A stretch of DNA of 64,000 bases from Mytilus galloprovincialis (GCF_965363235.1 NC_134846.1:32994218-33058217), one strand, 5' to 3'; counted from the stretch's first letter, positions 11,223 to 22,321 are shown. The notes: generated by a model not told the origin, from the letters alone. Translations and numbers: made by a program.

Positions 11223-11825
11223 ACAAAATTATATGCACAGTTAATTAAGTGTAATAACATGAAGGCAATACTTGTATACTAAATTGGTATCAATAACAAT
11301 CATGTTAATATCAAATTTGTTTTCACATTCACAAGTCGTACATAATAATACCAATTGTGTGCAGAGATACACTTTCTATTCGGTACCTTTGTATTGTATT
11401 GTATATATTGCATCATAAACGAATTGTCATTTAGAAACAACTTAATATAATTACTGAATTTTTTGGATCCTTTTTCATTGCTTTAATTTTTTTTAGTTAA
11501 CATTTCATATATGATACAATCCTTATAGCACAGATATTTAAAAAGCAGGGACAAGGGATCTACAATGAACATCTTTAACGACGAAATATATTCTGCAGTT
11601 TGTCTATAGTTCGACGCGTGGTTACGTGAACCAATCATTATCATGTTAATGAGGTGAAAACGGGGTTTTATTACTTCATATTTGAAAATCATTCTAGCCG
11701 CAGTCGTTCAAAACTAAACTGCAATATTTAAGTATTCGATATTTGTTTTAAATAAGATTCCATTTGGCATCAATGTCACAGGTTTCCCTAATCAATTTCA
11801 TTGAGTAAAGTTTATGTAGCGGATG

Positions 11826-12303
11826 TTGTATACAAGTTGCAATGTTGTACAAATTATAATTTGTATTGAATTTTTGTACAAGTTATCAGTGTTTTACCGC
11901 TTAACAGAAATGGATGATGCAAGCAAACAGTCTTTTGTTTCGCATATTCCTGTCATATTTCCACAACTACATGATACAGCCTATATTAGCTTATATAGAG
12001 TATTGTACAAAAACATTATAAGAACGCGAAAAGACTTTTTATGGATATGATTTTGGTATAAGGAGAAAAATAAAATTAAATTTAAACCATTGTGGTATCC
12101 TCATTTCAAGTTGGTGGACAAAGAGAATAGCACCTATAATGTTAGGTTGAAGTATATAAACTTGAATTTAAAACATTAATCTGATACATTTTAGAAGTTT
12201 AACATTTATCACCTGGTGCAAGAAGTAAGTATAAAAAAACTTATAACTTGTATAAAAACCCTGTACAAATTATAATTTGTACAAACTTGCATCTTGTATA
12301 CAA
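11826..12303. mobile_element. 478 bp MITE with about 40-60 bp terminal inverted repeats
   Basis: The left end TTGTATACAAGTTGCAATGT, followed by TGTACAAATTATAATTTGTA, is matched in reverse complement by the right end, TTGTATACAAGATGCAAGTT then TGTACAAATTATAATTTGTA. The similarity continues inward to TTTTTGTACAAGTTATCAG versus TTTTTATACAAGTTATAAG. The internal 20-mer is itself nearly palindromic. There is no transposase; the short open frame inside is not a gene. Confidence 0.75.
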
Positions 12304-12309
12304 AATATA

Positions 12310-13190
12310 CATACATTTATAGAGATAAGGGAATTTTGTGTTTCATTGTTGCTATTGTTAGTGTGTTTACTCATTCTATATACTATTTTATCTAACATCC
12401 TATATAACTTTAAGAGATCCTGATAAAAGTAAATCAAGAATTAAAAGCGTTTGGATGCATGACATTTATCAAGTATGATAGTCTTAAAGTCTGTCCTGGG
12501 ATTTCATTTTTTAACAGTTGTGTTGTGTAAGAAGAGAAACGTGAGATAATTGCGGTGTACTTTATTTTGCTATGCCTACTTTGGGAATTTTACTTACATA
12601 TTACAATGTATGAACATTTATTAATGTATAATATAGATAAATAAGAAACAATTGGCTTTATGGTAGTCTAAGACAGTGACGGATTTACCATTATAGAAAA
12701 GACTTAGCCAAGTCTTAAGACCATCACAAGGTGTATTAAAGGACAAACGTATATCGTAGGATACTTTGGTTGACATTGTCCTTGATTCTCATATTGAATA
12801 AATCAAAAATGAGGCATTGATAGTGTATGTTTCCTTGTACCCATACGAAGCATAGAGAAAATGGAAAGTTAAAAAAAAAGAACTAAATTTTTTTGGGATC
12901 ATTGTTTTCAATTGGACTTAAATTCAAGAAAACGTGAGAACTTTTATTATTTTTTGTTTTTAAACTGTTAACATAGACTATCTGTAGATAAAAAAATTTA
13001 CAGTTGTACAAATAAGTGACCTCTTACTAATAAATCAGAGAAATAGATAGTGTTGACGTAATTCCATGTATGATCGCTCGCTTCATATAAACGGAAATAA
13101 ATTTGATGGAAGTACTTGCTTACCACTTCAAAACTATTTTACTTATTACACTTATTACACCTAAGATTGAAGCAGCATGGACAAAATGGA
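12310..13190. other. Intergenic sequence without recognised features
   Basis: AT-rich sequence after the end of the first gene. I find no splice-bounded exons and no clear repeats, apart from a short AAGACTTAGCCAAGTCTTAA inverted word near 12701. Confidence 0.5.
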
Positions 13191-13196
13191 GACAGA

Positions 13197-14190
13197 CATA
13201 CGACAGTTGTTATCTATTCGTTTGAGGTGTTTGAGCTTACGATTTTGCCATTTGATTCTGGACTTTCATTTTGAATATTTGTTTTTGGTATTTTGACAAC
13301 ATGACTGCCAAGCTTCTTTTATAATTGCACAACTAATATTATAAATAGCACATGTTGAAATTTGCACATTTTCCAATGACATAAATTATTGGTGCAGCTT
13401 CATGAATAAGGGTAATTTACTATTCTTAAAAACATGTAATTTTTGTAAAAGTTTATGTGTTAATATTTTACAGGTGAAATCGTTTGTGTTTTTTGTTATT
13501 CATTAATCATGTGTTTCTTTGTCTAATACGTTTTCCTATTTATTTGTATTGTAGTCCTGTAATATTATGTTGTCATTTCTATGTTATATTTAACATTGTC
13601 ATTAAAGTGCGAGGTTTGGCATGCCACAAAACCAGGTTCAACCCACCATTTTTTCCTTGAAAAATGTCCTGTACCAAGTCAGGAATATGGCCATTGTTAT
13701 ATTATAGTTCGTTTCCGTGTGTGTTACAATTTAACGTTGCGTTGTTTGTTTTCTTTTATTTTTGAGTGTAAATTGACATTGCGATAAGACGTGTCACGGT
13801 ACTTGTCTATCCCAATTCATGTATTTGGTTTTGATGTTATATTTGTTATTCTCGTGGGATTTTGTCTGATGCTTGGTCCGTTTCTGTGTGTGTTAGTTAC
13901 ATTGTAGTGTTGTGTCGTTGTTCTCCTCTTATATTTATGCTTTTCTCTCAGTTTTAGTTTGTTACCCCGATTTTGTTTTTTGTCCATGGATTTATGAGTT
14001 TGAACAGCGGTATACTACTGTTGCCTTTATGTATGGTAGTCAATATCGTGTTGTTAGCTTGTGTAGCATCAATACGTTTTTTGTCCATTCGTTTGATGTG
14101 TTTAGTCATTTGATTTGGCAATTTATTAGGGACCTTTTGTTTTGAATTTTCCTCGGAGTTCAGTATTTTTGTGATTTTACTTTTTGTCCC
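13197..14190 (+). repeat. M1 repeat, one fragment and one long copy
   Basis: A fragment at 13197-13300 (TATTCGTTTGAGGTGTTTGA, then CCATTTGATTCTGGACTTTC) is followed by a long copy at 13605-14190. The long copy has ACCAGGTTCAACCCACCATT (13632), AAGTCAGGAATATGGCCATT (13676), TTTGATGTGTTTAGTCATTT (14092) and CCTCGGAGTTCAGTATTTTT (14151). The order matches the copy at 6660-7045, but this one carries an additional middle part. Confidence 0.75.
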
Positions 14191-14619
14191 ATCAGAAGGT
14201 AATTAATTTTCGATGATTTTATATAAATAAATTTCACGGTTTAAATATATCTTTGTAATGCTGAGTTCTGAAATATTGTCCTAGGTTTACAGTTCTTTCG
14301 GTCCTTTTTAATAATATGATTTGTTCAATATGCTGTTATATTTTATTTTTAAAATATTACTATCTCGAAAAATACTTTCTGTAATAACAATGTCGGATCC
14401 CATCATTGAAAATAATCTTTGATTATGTGAAGGTCAAGATTTTACATTGCAAATATAATAAAAGGAAGGAAAGTAGTGGTTTTTCTTTTGAGAGATGTTT
14501 GATTTCACAAATTGTAAAAACGTCGTCTCGAGTGAACGCGACTAACAATTAAAAAAAATGGGCAAAACACACGCATGATACGGTGCCATGTTTTACTTGA
14601 CGGCAACTATGATAATTTT

Positions 14620-14950
14620 CGAACTGTGCATCTGGTAACTGCCAGAAAAGCGCCTCGGACGCATGAATTTTTTAAAACGTGTTGTTTTCAACGTTTTACA
14701 ACACTGGGTCAATAACTCTGCTGGTGGTCTATTAGTCCGTGCGGGTATCATCAGCTCAGTAATCAGTAGCCTACTTCTGTACTGACAAGATATAACAAAC
14801 CTGCCTAAATTGTCTGTTGATAGATTTTGAAATTTTGCAGACAATTAAGGTTTCAACTTCCTCATGCAAAGTTGACCTTAAAAAAAATATGGGTTTTTTT
14901 TCTTGTTTTTTGTCATATAACTCTTTAACTGTTTCGGTACACTAGTTCAC
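14620..14950 (+). repeat. M5 repeat copy
   Basis: CACTGGGTCAATAACTCTGC then TGGTGG, CGGGTATCATCAGCTCAGTA and ATCAGTAGCCTACTTCTGTA at 14702-14778 are a diverged version of the satellite unit's block (CACTGGGTCGATGCCACTGC, GGGTATCACCAGCCCAGTAG). CTCATGCAAAGTTGACCTTA near 14861 is the reverse complement of the AGGTCAATTTGCACGAG block in the copy at 8780-8970. Confidence 0.65.
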
Positions 14951-14951
14951 C

Positions 14952-15024
14952 GTTCACACTATGCCTTTTTAAACCGGGTTCGACCCGCATTAGTTAATCC
15001 GGGTTAAGTTTAGGTAGTGTGAAC
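14952..15024. repeat. Short inverted repeat flanking AACCCGG words
   Basis: GTTCACACTA at 14952 pairs exactly with TAGTGTGAAC at 15015. Between and after them CCGGGTTCGACCCGCATTAG (14974) and CTAATGTGGGACGAACCCGG (15039) form another inverted pair. This is probably the remnant of a small foldback element. The GGTTCGA word is not part of a tRNA cloverleaf here. Confidence 0.45.
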
Positions 15025-15287
15025 GACTTAGAGGTGGAGCTAATGTGGGACGAACCCGGATTCTAATGCTATTTGGATGTAACAATTTTTTTCATTGGCC
15101 AAAAGTTGCCGTCAAATCAACAGTTGTTCAGGCGTAACTAAGGAGGGACCCGCCATTTTGAATTGATGAATCAACAAATGTTCGATTACTACTATATAAT
15201 CGAAAATAAAACAACACCTACCGCGAATTCGCAACAACCTTAACTTCACTTTGCGTTCACATTTAAAAGTGAGGTAGGTAATTAAGA

Positions 15288-15446
15288 AATAACAGTGCTG
15301 TAGTTGAAGAGTTGTCACCGTCAATTGTAGATTTAGGTCGCTGATGCAGTTTTACTGGCGACGCGTAGCGGAGACAGTAAAACGGAGATTTGCGACCGTC
15401 AAATCAAAATTGACCGTGGCAACTCTTCAACTACAGTACTGTTATT
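15288..15446. repeat. 159 bp hairpin
   Basis: AATAACAGTGCTGTAGTTGA, followed by AGAGTTGTCACCGTCAATTG, pairs with TTGACCGTGGCAACTCTTCA, followed by ACTACAGTACTGTTATT. The centre is also self-complementary: GCAGTTTTACTGGCGACGCG against GCGGAGACAGTAAAAC. The CpG-rich centre differs from its AT-rich surroundings. It is likely a foldback MITE; no gene. Confidence 0.7.
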
Positions 15447-16103
15447 CCGATTCTAATGTATTACAAAAAGAGAAAATACAATAAAACTTGATAAAATATG
15501 TCTAAATTTGTCAAATAACAAAATATCCGCGAAACTTCATTGATGATTTTGGCACATGACTTCTGAATTAAACTACGGTGATAAAGTAATCAAAGACTTT
15601 CGAATTACCTTGATTATATCTTTGATAAAGAATAAATTATTATATTTTAATATTAAACGAATCACAAATTTAAATTGACCAATATAATATTATATATATA
15701 TAAAGTTGGTACAAATGAATAGATTGATGACAACATCACGCTAACAAGCTTAAGGGAGGTAACTACTTTTAAAACTGACAAAAAAACTAGCCCGGTCGTT
15801 AAAGTATACATGCCCAGCGGTTGTCAGATTAGTAATACTCAGTCTATGGAAGAAGCGTATCGATAAAAACTTTTCTTATATCAATGAGCGATATTGTCTA
15901 ATATCAATTGTAAATATGCAGACATTCCATGCGGAAAATGTTGTTTTCGGCAACGAAAAATTATGAAAATACTAACTTTAAAACTTATTGTTCAAATATA
16001 AACAACAATTGAGTCTAAATATACATTCAGAAGTTAGTTAGAAGCTAAAGTTTATGTCCGTTAAAAATTTGAAGTGCTGTGTTTTTCTTATATACATAAA
16101 TAA

Positions 16104-16185
16104 ACAATGCGGTACTTTTAAAATATCAATGCGATACTTTTAAAATATCAATGCGATACTTTTAAAATATCATAGCGGTGTTTTT
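16104..16185 (+). repeat. Tandem repeat, about 22 bp unit, 3 to 4 copies
   Basis: AATGCGATACTTTTAAAATA with TC is repeated at 16130 and 16150; a variant (AATGCGGTACTTTTAAAATA) precedes and a decayed unit (ATAGCGGTGTTTTTGTAATA) follows. It forms the left inner arm of the 2.6 kb inverted structure. Confidence 0.75.
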
Positions 16186-16317
16186 GTAATATCTATAATA
16201 GTAATTATTAGTATTATTATTTGACTGCTTTCTCCAAATTTTGACAATTTTACCTCTTATGTCTGTTTTGTTCATGCATCGTTGTAAATATGACAGAATT
16301 TGATGATACTGTCATAC

Positions 16318-16385
16318 ACGTGACAGGTTTAGCGCAATATAACCAGGTTCAATCCACCATTTTCAAAATTTGAAAACGCCAGTAC
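16318..16385 (+). repeat. M1 repeat fragment
   Basis: ATAACCAGGTTCAATCCACC then ATTTTCAAAATTTGAAAACG at 16338-16377 matches the B-box-like part of the M1 copies at 6887 and 13632. Confidence 0.6.
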
Positions 16386-16699
16386 CGATAGCCAAGGGTT
16401 TAATAAACAATGTCGTAATCAAATAGCTAAGTATCAAAATCATTGTTCACATATATATAACATTTAGCAAATTTATAATGAACGCACCCAAATAATATAT
16501 ATCAGATATGCTCGTAACGCATGCATGGAAGACTTTCTTTATTGAAAACAATGAAACTAACTTTTGACAAAGATGAATCATACTGTACTCGTTCAGATTG
16601 ATTCGACAAAATTTGGCCTGTGCTTTTTTGAATCTCCTTTTTGTATACAAATTAGACTGTTGGTTTTCCTGTTTGAGTGGTTTAACACTAGTTATTTTT

Positions 16700-16835
16700 T
16701 GGTTCCTATATAGCGTGGTGTTCGCTGAGAGTCAAGGCTCCGTGTTTAAGGCCCTACTTTGATCTATAATGGTTTACTTAAAACAAACTATTACTTTGAT
16801 GGAAAATTCTCTCATTCGAACTCATGCACCATCTT
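16700..16835 (+). repeat. M3-related repeat copy
   Basis: CAAGGCTCCGTGTTTAAGGC (16733), then CTACTTTGATCTATAATGGT and GGAAAATTCTCTCATTCGAA, followed by ACCATCTTCTTAATAT, agrees with the general layout of the mussel repeat that ends in a TCTCATTGGCA..ACATCTTCTT block. Its reverse counterpart (CACGGAGCCTTGGCTATTTA) occurs at 27198. Confidence 0.55.
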
Positions 16836-17179
16836 CTTAATATATCTATAAATCTTATATCAGATAAACCCCTTATAAATAACTGCTTTCCTGTCCTTCA
16901 AAACGTCATTTGGGTGCTGAATCTTTTGTTAAGTGCACACTTCTAAAGCTTTAAAGGCAACGACAGTTATGATGGTACAAGAACAATTACGTCAATAAAA
17001 ATACCAAATAAACAGCACTGAACGATCTAAATGTATAAATATAGAAAAAATATATACACATTTCTTACGTAAACAGACATTTACATCTTATTCATTTGTT
17101 TTCTAAACATTTTTTTTTTAGTACTCATTGAAGAAATGAATTTATAACAAGCGATACGGATTGTTATTTATACGATCGA

Positions 17180-17335
17180 TTACTAGTCAAAAACGCAAGT
17201 CAGATCTCTGTGGTAACAAAGCAACGGAATGCCCTCACGGTCATCGCGATGTAAAAGAGCGTCCAGGCGGCGAGCTGATTATGTTCATAGTGATATCGAT
17301 TTACCAACGGGGAAAGTCTTTGATATTAAAAAGGA
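17180..17335 (+). other. G+C-richer segment with open frames, possible exon relic
   Basis: This segment stands out from AT-rich flanks by CpG-containing words (GGTCATCGCGATG, CCAGGCGGCGAGC). One plus frame reads DLCGNKATECPHGHRDVKER. Another reads RASRRRADYVHSDIDLPTGK and continues VFDIKK, which looks protein-like, so a frameshift inside an old coding segment is possible. I recognise no family and no clear splice sites. It lies inside the 2.6 kb inverted structure. Confidence 0.2.
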
Positions 17336-18587
17336 ACTGTTTTCCTTCTCAATATTTTTTCTATGTTAATAATAAATACATTCCATTCTCAATTTTATTT
17401 TCTGTTTGACAAGATTTTTGATTTTCGTTGTATCTGAAGTTGTTCAATAAAAAATTTATAGTCTGAGGCTACTCAGTTGGTATCTTCAAAGTTCGAAACA
17501 TCAGCATTTTAATTTTAATTTTAATTTAATTTAATTTGTTTGGAATATTTATTTTACCATTTGAATATTTATTGTTATTTGGAGCTGTATTGGATTGGAC
17601 TGTTTGAAAGAATGTTTGGCTCACACCGAACAACAAGCTATAAAGAGCATTGATCGGCCACTGGACCTATATTAGAATCTAATAGGTTGGTAGTCTATTT
17701 ACAACCGCATTTAAATTCCACCATTGCATCATCACTTCAATCAGAATTAGTCGGTTAAACCATGTGATTGAAAACAATAGACTGAACAGGTTGTTAACAC
17801 TTTCAAATATCAATAGGGTCAAGCAACATTTTTAAAATGATAAGATCGTGTAAGCGTTAATTTTGTTACAGATACGAAATTTTAGTGATATTGATCCTCA
17901 AACATTAAGCCGGTCATGAACTAAGTTTGTGAATTATGTTTGCGGTTCTTTTGACATGCATTGTGATTTGTCATCGTATTAACTTTTTATTAGAAAACTA
18001 TAGCAGTTATATTAGAAAAGAATCGCATTCATAAATTTTTGATATTAAAAAAATATCGCTATGATATAAGACAAACATCGCATTGATATTTTAAAATATA
18101 ACAGTATCTTTGACTTATAGGCGATTTTGGCTTATCCAACAATTGAATTCATCTCAATTGCATTCTACATAATTTGCTACATGACATTCATTGAATTTGT
18201 ACATCTACAAATGATAAATCGTGCATTTATGTCTCATTTATTCAACAATTCAATTTTCTCGTTTAAATACACCTTGCTAGGTATAACTTAAAATAATTCA
18301 TAGAAATTATACAGCAGACGTATGTCTTGTTAAATGTCAGCCTGTTTTAAGAAAAGAATCATTACTTTATACCGAGAAATCTTCGTTCCTTCATAAAAAT
18401 GTAAACATTCGTCTGAGATTTCCCACAATGCAACTCGTTGATATAAGACAATATCGCTCATTGATATAAGAAAAGATTTTCTCTAATTTTTGTGCTATTT
18501 TCACATTTCCTGACCGGTGTGAGAAAAATATTTCTCCTCACTAGTGAAAATTCTGTTCTCGGCAAATGATTAGTCGAAATTTGATTA

Positions 18588-18675
18588 TGACGTCAAAATG
18601 ATTTGTTTTCTTCTCAATTTTCCTATTGTGACGTCATGAAAAAAGGCGACCTTGCCTGATGACGTCGCATATAAA
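18588..18675 (+). promoter_or_regulatory. Three cAMP-response-element-like sites followed by a TATA box
   Basis: TGACGTCA occurs at 18588-18595 and 18629-18636, and TGACGTCG at 18660-18667. They are followed immediately by TATAAA at 18670-18675. The start-to-start spacings are 41 and 31 bp. Full palindromic CREs are rare by chance, so three within 80 bp next to a TATA box is notable. No coding sequence follows; an 18751-18949 palindrome begins about 75 nt downstream. It may be the internal promoter of a repeat, or chance in a CpG-rich repeat. Confidence 0.4.
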
Positions 18676-18750
18676 GAGCACAATTTTCTAAAAATCTTTG
18701 AAAAAGAACGATAAAAAGCATTAGAGAAACAGATTCCGACACTATAACTC

Positions 18751-18949
18751 GTGTATTACGATATTTCTCCACTCTCGACAGTTAAATTTTATTATTTAAA
18801 GGGCTCGGCAAGCCTCGCGCTTTAAATAATAAAATTTAACTGTCTCGAGTGGAGAAATATCGTAATTTTATTATTTAAAGGGCTCGGCAAGCCTCGCGCT
18901 TTAAATAATAAAATTTAACTGTCTCGAGTGGAGAAATATCGTAATACAC
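18751..18949. repeat. Near-perfect palindrome with a 79 bp duplicated arm
   Basis: GTGTATTACGATATTTCTCC and the following bases to TTTAAAG form a left arm of about 50 nt. The right arm (CTTTAAATAATAAAATTTAA to ATATCGTAATACAC) is its reverse complement, apart from CTCTCGACAG against CTGTCTCGAG. The centre is GGGCTCGGCAAGCCTCGCGC. The centre plus right arm is then duplicated in direct orientation with a 79 bp period (GGGCTCGG at 18801 and 18880). The two copies are virtually identical, so the duplication is recent. Confidence 0.9.
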
Positions 18950-19040
18950 TTGTTGCAGTGTAAGAATCTATATTTATCGTATCGCACCTTCCATAGACTG
19001 ATACTTGAATCGAAGATAATGTCGACGGATGCCAAAGTAT

Positions 19041-19217
19041 TTCAGAGGCGGATTTAGCGGGGGGGGGGGGGGGCAGGGGGCCCGGGCTCCCCTTTTTGGG
19101 AAACAATTTGGTTGCTTATATAGGGAATCACTGAAGCGTGACTGGAGCGCAAACACCCTCCCCCCTCTTAGGCCAGTCAGTGGGCCCCCTCTTATGAAAA
19201 TTTCTGGATCCGCCACT
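19041..19217. mobile_element. GGATCC-ended mussel MITE (family M4, subtype a)
   Basis: It begins near GAGGCGGATTTAGCGGG and ends TTTCTGGATCCGCCACTG, so the ends are inverted copies of each other. The interior reads CTTATATAGGGAATCACTGA, AGCGTGACTGGAGC and GGCCAGTCAGTGGGCCCCCT. The same blocks occur at 35581-35723, 35966-36105, 42088-42240 and 49310-49420. A homopolymer of G at 19061-19072 lies inside. Confidence 0.8.
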
Positions 19218-19489
19218 GTATTCAACCATCTGAACAGTAAGGGTGCATGAACTTTACTCTCTAGTTTAGAAAGGCCGATCTAAGAATATTAGAATTGATG
19301 ACAAGTGTCCATCTGCCAGTAATTTACGAACATCGAGGACAATAATGTGTTTTGCTTTATCAATTGATTAAAAAATAAATGTCCGCAGTTTCACAATTCA
19401 AACCAGGATAAGCATTCAATTATATATTTTGCCATTCGGAGCTTATTCGGTATTAATTTTGATTATTTGTGAAGGCTATATGGTGAATT

Positions 19490-19700
19490 TAACTAGAGGG
19501 CGTTGATGGGGGATTATGGAATGGAGAATAGTGGACAAAAAATATAAATAATAGAGACAATGGACAAGAAATAAATACAATAGCTAGAAAAATGGTCTTA
19601 AAAAATAAAGAGAAGAGAATAATTGGCAAAAAGTATAAAGAATAGATGCAAATGGCCTCAAATATCAAAGAATACAGAAATTAAGAACCCCGAATCCAGA
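19490..19700. repeat. Purine-rich repeat of GAATAGAGAATAATGG words (family M6)
   Basis: GGAATGGAGAATAGTGGACA, ATAATAGAGACAATGGACAA, AAGAGAATAATTGGCAAAAA and AAAGAATACAGAAATTAAGA recur as degenerate tandem units. A second copy with the same words lies at 48735-48880 (AACAGAATAGAGAATAACGG, AGAGAATAATGGAAAAAAGT). Confidence 0.6.
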
Positions 19701-20620
19701 CCTTCATACTGGTTTCCTTAACTTAGTTTGACTCTCAGACTGGGAGATTTTTATTGGTTATCATACTGTTTCTCTTTATTTTTTTTGGCTATTAATTAAG
19801 AAGCGAGCTTTCATTATTTGCCAACATATTACATACATGTATTACATTATAAACAAGAACTATCTGTAAAAAAGATATCCGACGTATTAAATTTGAGTAT
19901 ATTATGTTTAAAACTATCATTTCGATAACATTCAGAAGCACAAAGATACCATTGAAATAACGTTTTCTCTGTTTGTGTTCAGTATTCTCGATCATCGTAT
20001 CTTTCTGTTTACATTCACCAAAACCCTGCGGAAATCTCACATGCGTAGGTGCGTTCTAAAAGTCATGTACGTTCGTACAACAAAGTTTACATTACAAATT
20101 ATATAATTGTCCCGAATAAACAGCTGTCACGGATGCAAAGAGCTATTGGAGAAACAATTATTTTAATAAAAATATAAATCTTTGTAAGATCTAGTTCAAA
20201 TATTTATAGTTTTTCACTTGCTTTCCATCACGATATAATTAACGAGACGTTTTTTCAAACACAACCAAATCACCCACCATGACAGCATTTTGTCCAATCA
20301 CAGAAAGGATTTTCGAGCATGCGTAGTATGTTGCCATAGTTCAAAGGGCACAAACCGAAACTAATACCGACTACGTCGGAAAAAGACTTTTATTTTGTAA
20401 ACTACCATAGATTTCCGGTAATTGTTCTGCATAAAACCACATTAAAGTCCCTGTAATTTTGTTTCAAATGGACCTCAGTTACCCACCCTACCCTATCATT
20501 ACAGAAAAGTTAATAACCAAATTTCTACGGCAATACTTTTGTCCGCACCGTGTGTAAAGGGTAGCTGATGTCTATCGGAGAAAAAATATCCAGGTTGCTG
20601 TTCGGCTTATTTTTTAAAAA

Positions 20621-21064
20621 GCCCCACCTACGACAGTAGAGGGGCATTATGTTTTCTGGTCTGTGCGTCCGTTCGTCTCTCTTCAGGTTAAAGTTTTTGG
20701 TCAAGGCAGTTTTTGATGAAGTTGAAGTCCAATCAACTGGTAACTTAGTACATATGTTCCCTATGATATGATCTTTCTAATTTTGATGCCAAATTAAAGT
20801 ATTGACCCCAATTTCACGGTCCACCAAACAAAGACTAAGATAGTGCGAAGCTCAGGTTTAAGTTTTGGTTAAAGTTTTTGGTCAAGGTAGTTTTTAATGA
20901 AGTTGAAGACCAATTAACTTGAAACTTAGTACACATGTTCCCTATGCTATGATCTTTCTAATTTGAATGCCAAATTAAAGTATTAACCCCAATTTCACGG
21001 TCCATTGAACATGCTAAATGATAGTGCGAGTGGGGCATCCGTGTACTATGAACACAAAAAAGTC
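20621..21064 (+). mobile_element. Bivalve repeat starting GCCCCACCTACGACAGTAG, with a 191 bp internal duplication
   Basis: It starts GCCCCACCTACGACAGTAGA then GGGGCATTATG and ends GTGCGAGTGGGGCATCCGTG, then ATTCTTGTT near 21070. Internally AGTTTTTGGTCAAGG..GATGAAGTTGAAG..CCCCAATTTCACGGTCCA occurs twice with a period of about 191 bp (20687 and 20878). I recognise this as a common bivalve repeat. It has no coding capacity. Confidence 0.8.
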
Positions 21065-21892
21065 ATTCTTGTTTAAAAAAAAAAAAAAAAGTTCTAAAGT
21101 TAGGGTCGGACACCCAACCCAACCCTTACCTAAAATGTAATAAAAATTGTCCGCACTATGTGCAAAGGGAAGCTAGATAGCTGAGGTTTTCAGTAGAAAA
21201 ATCCAGAATTTTGTTCTGCTTATTTTTTCTTCTTAAGTAGGTGTTAAGTTGAGGTCGGATATCCGACCCAACCCTTACCGGACAGTTAATAAAAAAAATT
21301 CTGCTGCACGGATTAATCTTTTTTAAGCTAATACATTATTTCCTTGCCCACCATACTTTGAACACAGAACATAAACCTTTCGTCGAATCATAATTAAGCA
21401 AAATCCACTAGTTCAGAGGTAGAATGTTTTGTAAAAACAGGTTTGTGTGGCAAAAAAAAGTTAAAGCACGAGTGCAACTTTCTTTTCTTCTAATAAATGC
21501 AGAATAAGTATTACTTTTCATGAACTATTTGACAGGATGCCGATGATATGGAAAGCTATTTCAAAAAACAGTGCAATTTTGCCATTTAAAAAAAAATCAA
21601 AAAAATCACATAATTATTTACGATTCTATAAACTCAAGTGTTGACTATCTAAAATGTAAAGTGTGCAGTACGCTGTGTAAAATTTCGAAAGCGATTGATA
21701 TTGCCTTTATAGAACTAATGAACCAGAAATGAAATTTTAAAATTCATTTAATAATGTCTTCTTTGACTGCTAAATTAAACACTAATGATATAGTCAGGGG
21801 TTATAATTAATAAAAACATTTGAAGTAAGTTTGAGTCTTATGCAACATTTGTGTTTACATAAATATTTGAAAACTGGCTGCTATAAACTGCA

Positions 21893-22040
21893 GGGGCGGA
21901 TCCAGCCATTTTAAAAAGGGGGTTTCCTAACCCAGGACAAAAAGGGGGGGTTCCAATTACATGTCCCCATTCAAATGCATTGATCGTCCAAAAAAAGGGG
22001 GGTTCCAACCCCCGGAACCCCCCCTCTGGATCCGCACCTG
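21893..22040. mobile_element. GGATCC-ended mussel MITE (family M4, subtype b)
   Basis: GGGGCGGATCCAGCCATTTT begins the copy and CCCCCTCTGGATCCGCACCT ends it. The interior has CCATTCAAATGCATTGATCG, the reverse complement of the ATCAATGCATTTGAATGGG block in the copies at 44098, 49440 and 49880. The short frames read across it are not genes. Confidence 0.8.
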
Positions 22041-22084
22041 AACTGTCTGCTTGAGCCTGGTCTAACAATCTCCGCATTTTTATT

Positions 22085-22321
22085 ACAGCCGATTGCATTG
22101 ATTGTGTAGACAAATATAATATCTTTGGTTGGCTTGCTTGTAAGCTTAACCGTGAAGTCATTATTAGGTAAGGTATACTACCCTCCTGTAGAAGTAGCCT
22201 AGTCCTAGAGACAGATTGATTGGTTATTTGTCTTAATGGATGGCAGTTTACCTAACCTAATAATGCAAGCAAGCTAACCAAGGATACTAGCTTTGCCTAC
22301 ACATCCAATGTAATCGGCTGT
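22085..22321. repeat. 237 bp hairpin
   Basis: ACAGCCGATTGCATTGATTG then TGTAGACAAA..ATCTTTGGTTGGCTTGCTTG..ATTATTAGGTAAGGT pairs with ACCTAACCTAATAATGCAAG then CAAGCTAACCAAGGATACTA and TACACATCCAATGTAATCGG, then CTGT. The arms are about 90 nt at roughly 80 percent identity, so this is an older foldback. Confidence 0.7.

Larger units (their letters stand above)
15870..18475. mobile_element. 2.6 kb foldback-like region with 38 nt inverted ends
   Basis: 15870-15907 (CTTTTCTTATATCAATGAGC, then GATATTGTCTAATATCAA) is the reverse complement of 18438-18475 with one mismatch. A second inner inverted pair exists: the tandem AATGCGATACTTTTAAAATATC units at 16104-16185 against TCGCATTGATATTTTAAAAT near 18080. 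The interior holds M1 and M3 repeat fragments and a short G+C-richer segment at 17180-17335. No transposase was recognised. It could be one foldback element, or two insertions of a shorter repeat in opposite orientation. Confidence 0.45.

Noticed and set aside
13632..13650. tRNA gene suggested by GGTTCAACCCACC (B-box-like)
   Set aside because: No A box or cloverleaf can be formed at the right distance, and the word is part of the M1 repeat. A tRNA-derived SINE origin is possible but unproven.
18915..19250. Frames on both strands around the G-run
   Set aside because: They are created by the M4 MITE with its G homopolymer; the same block recurs at several places without a gene.
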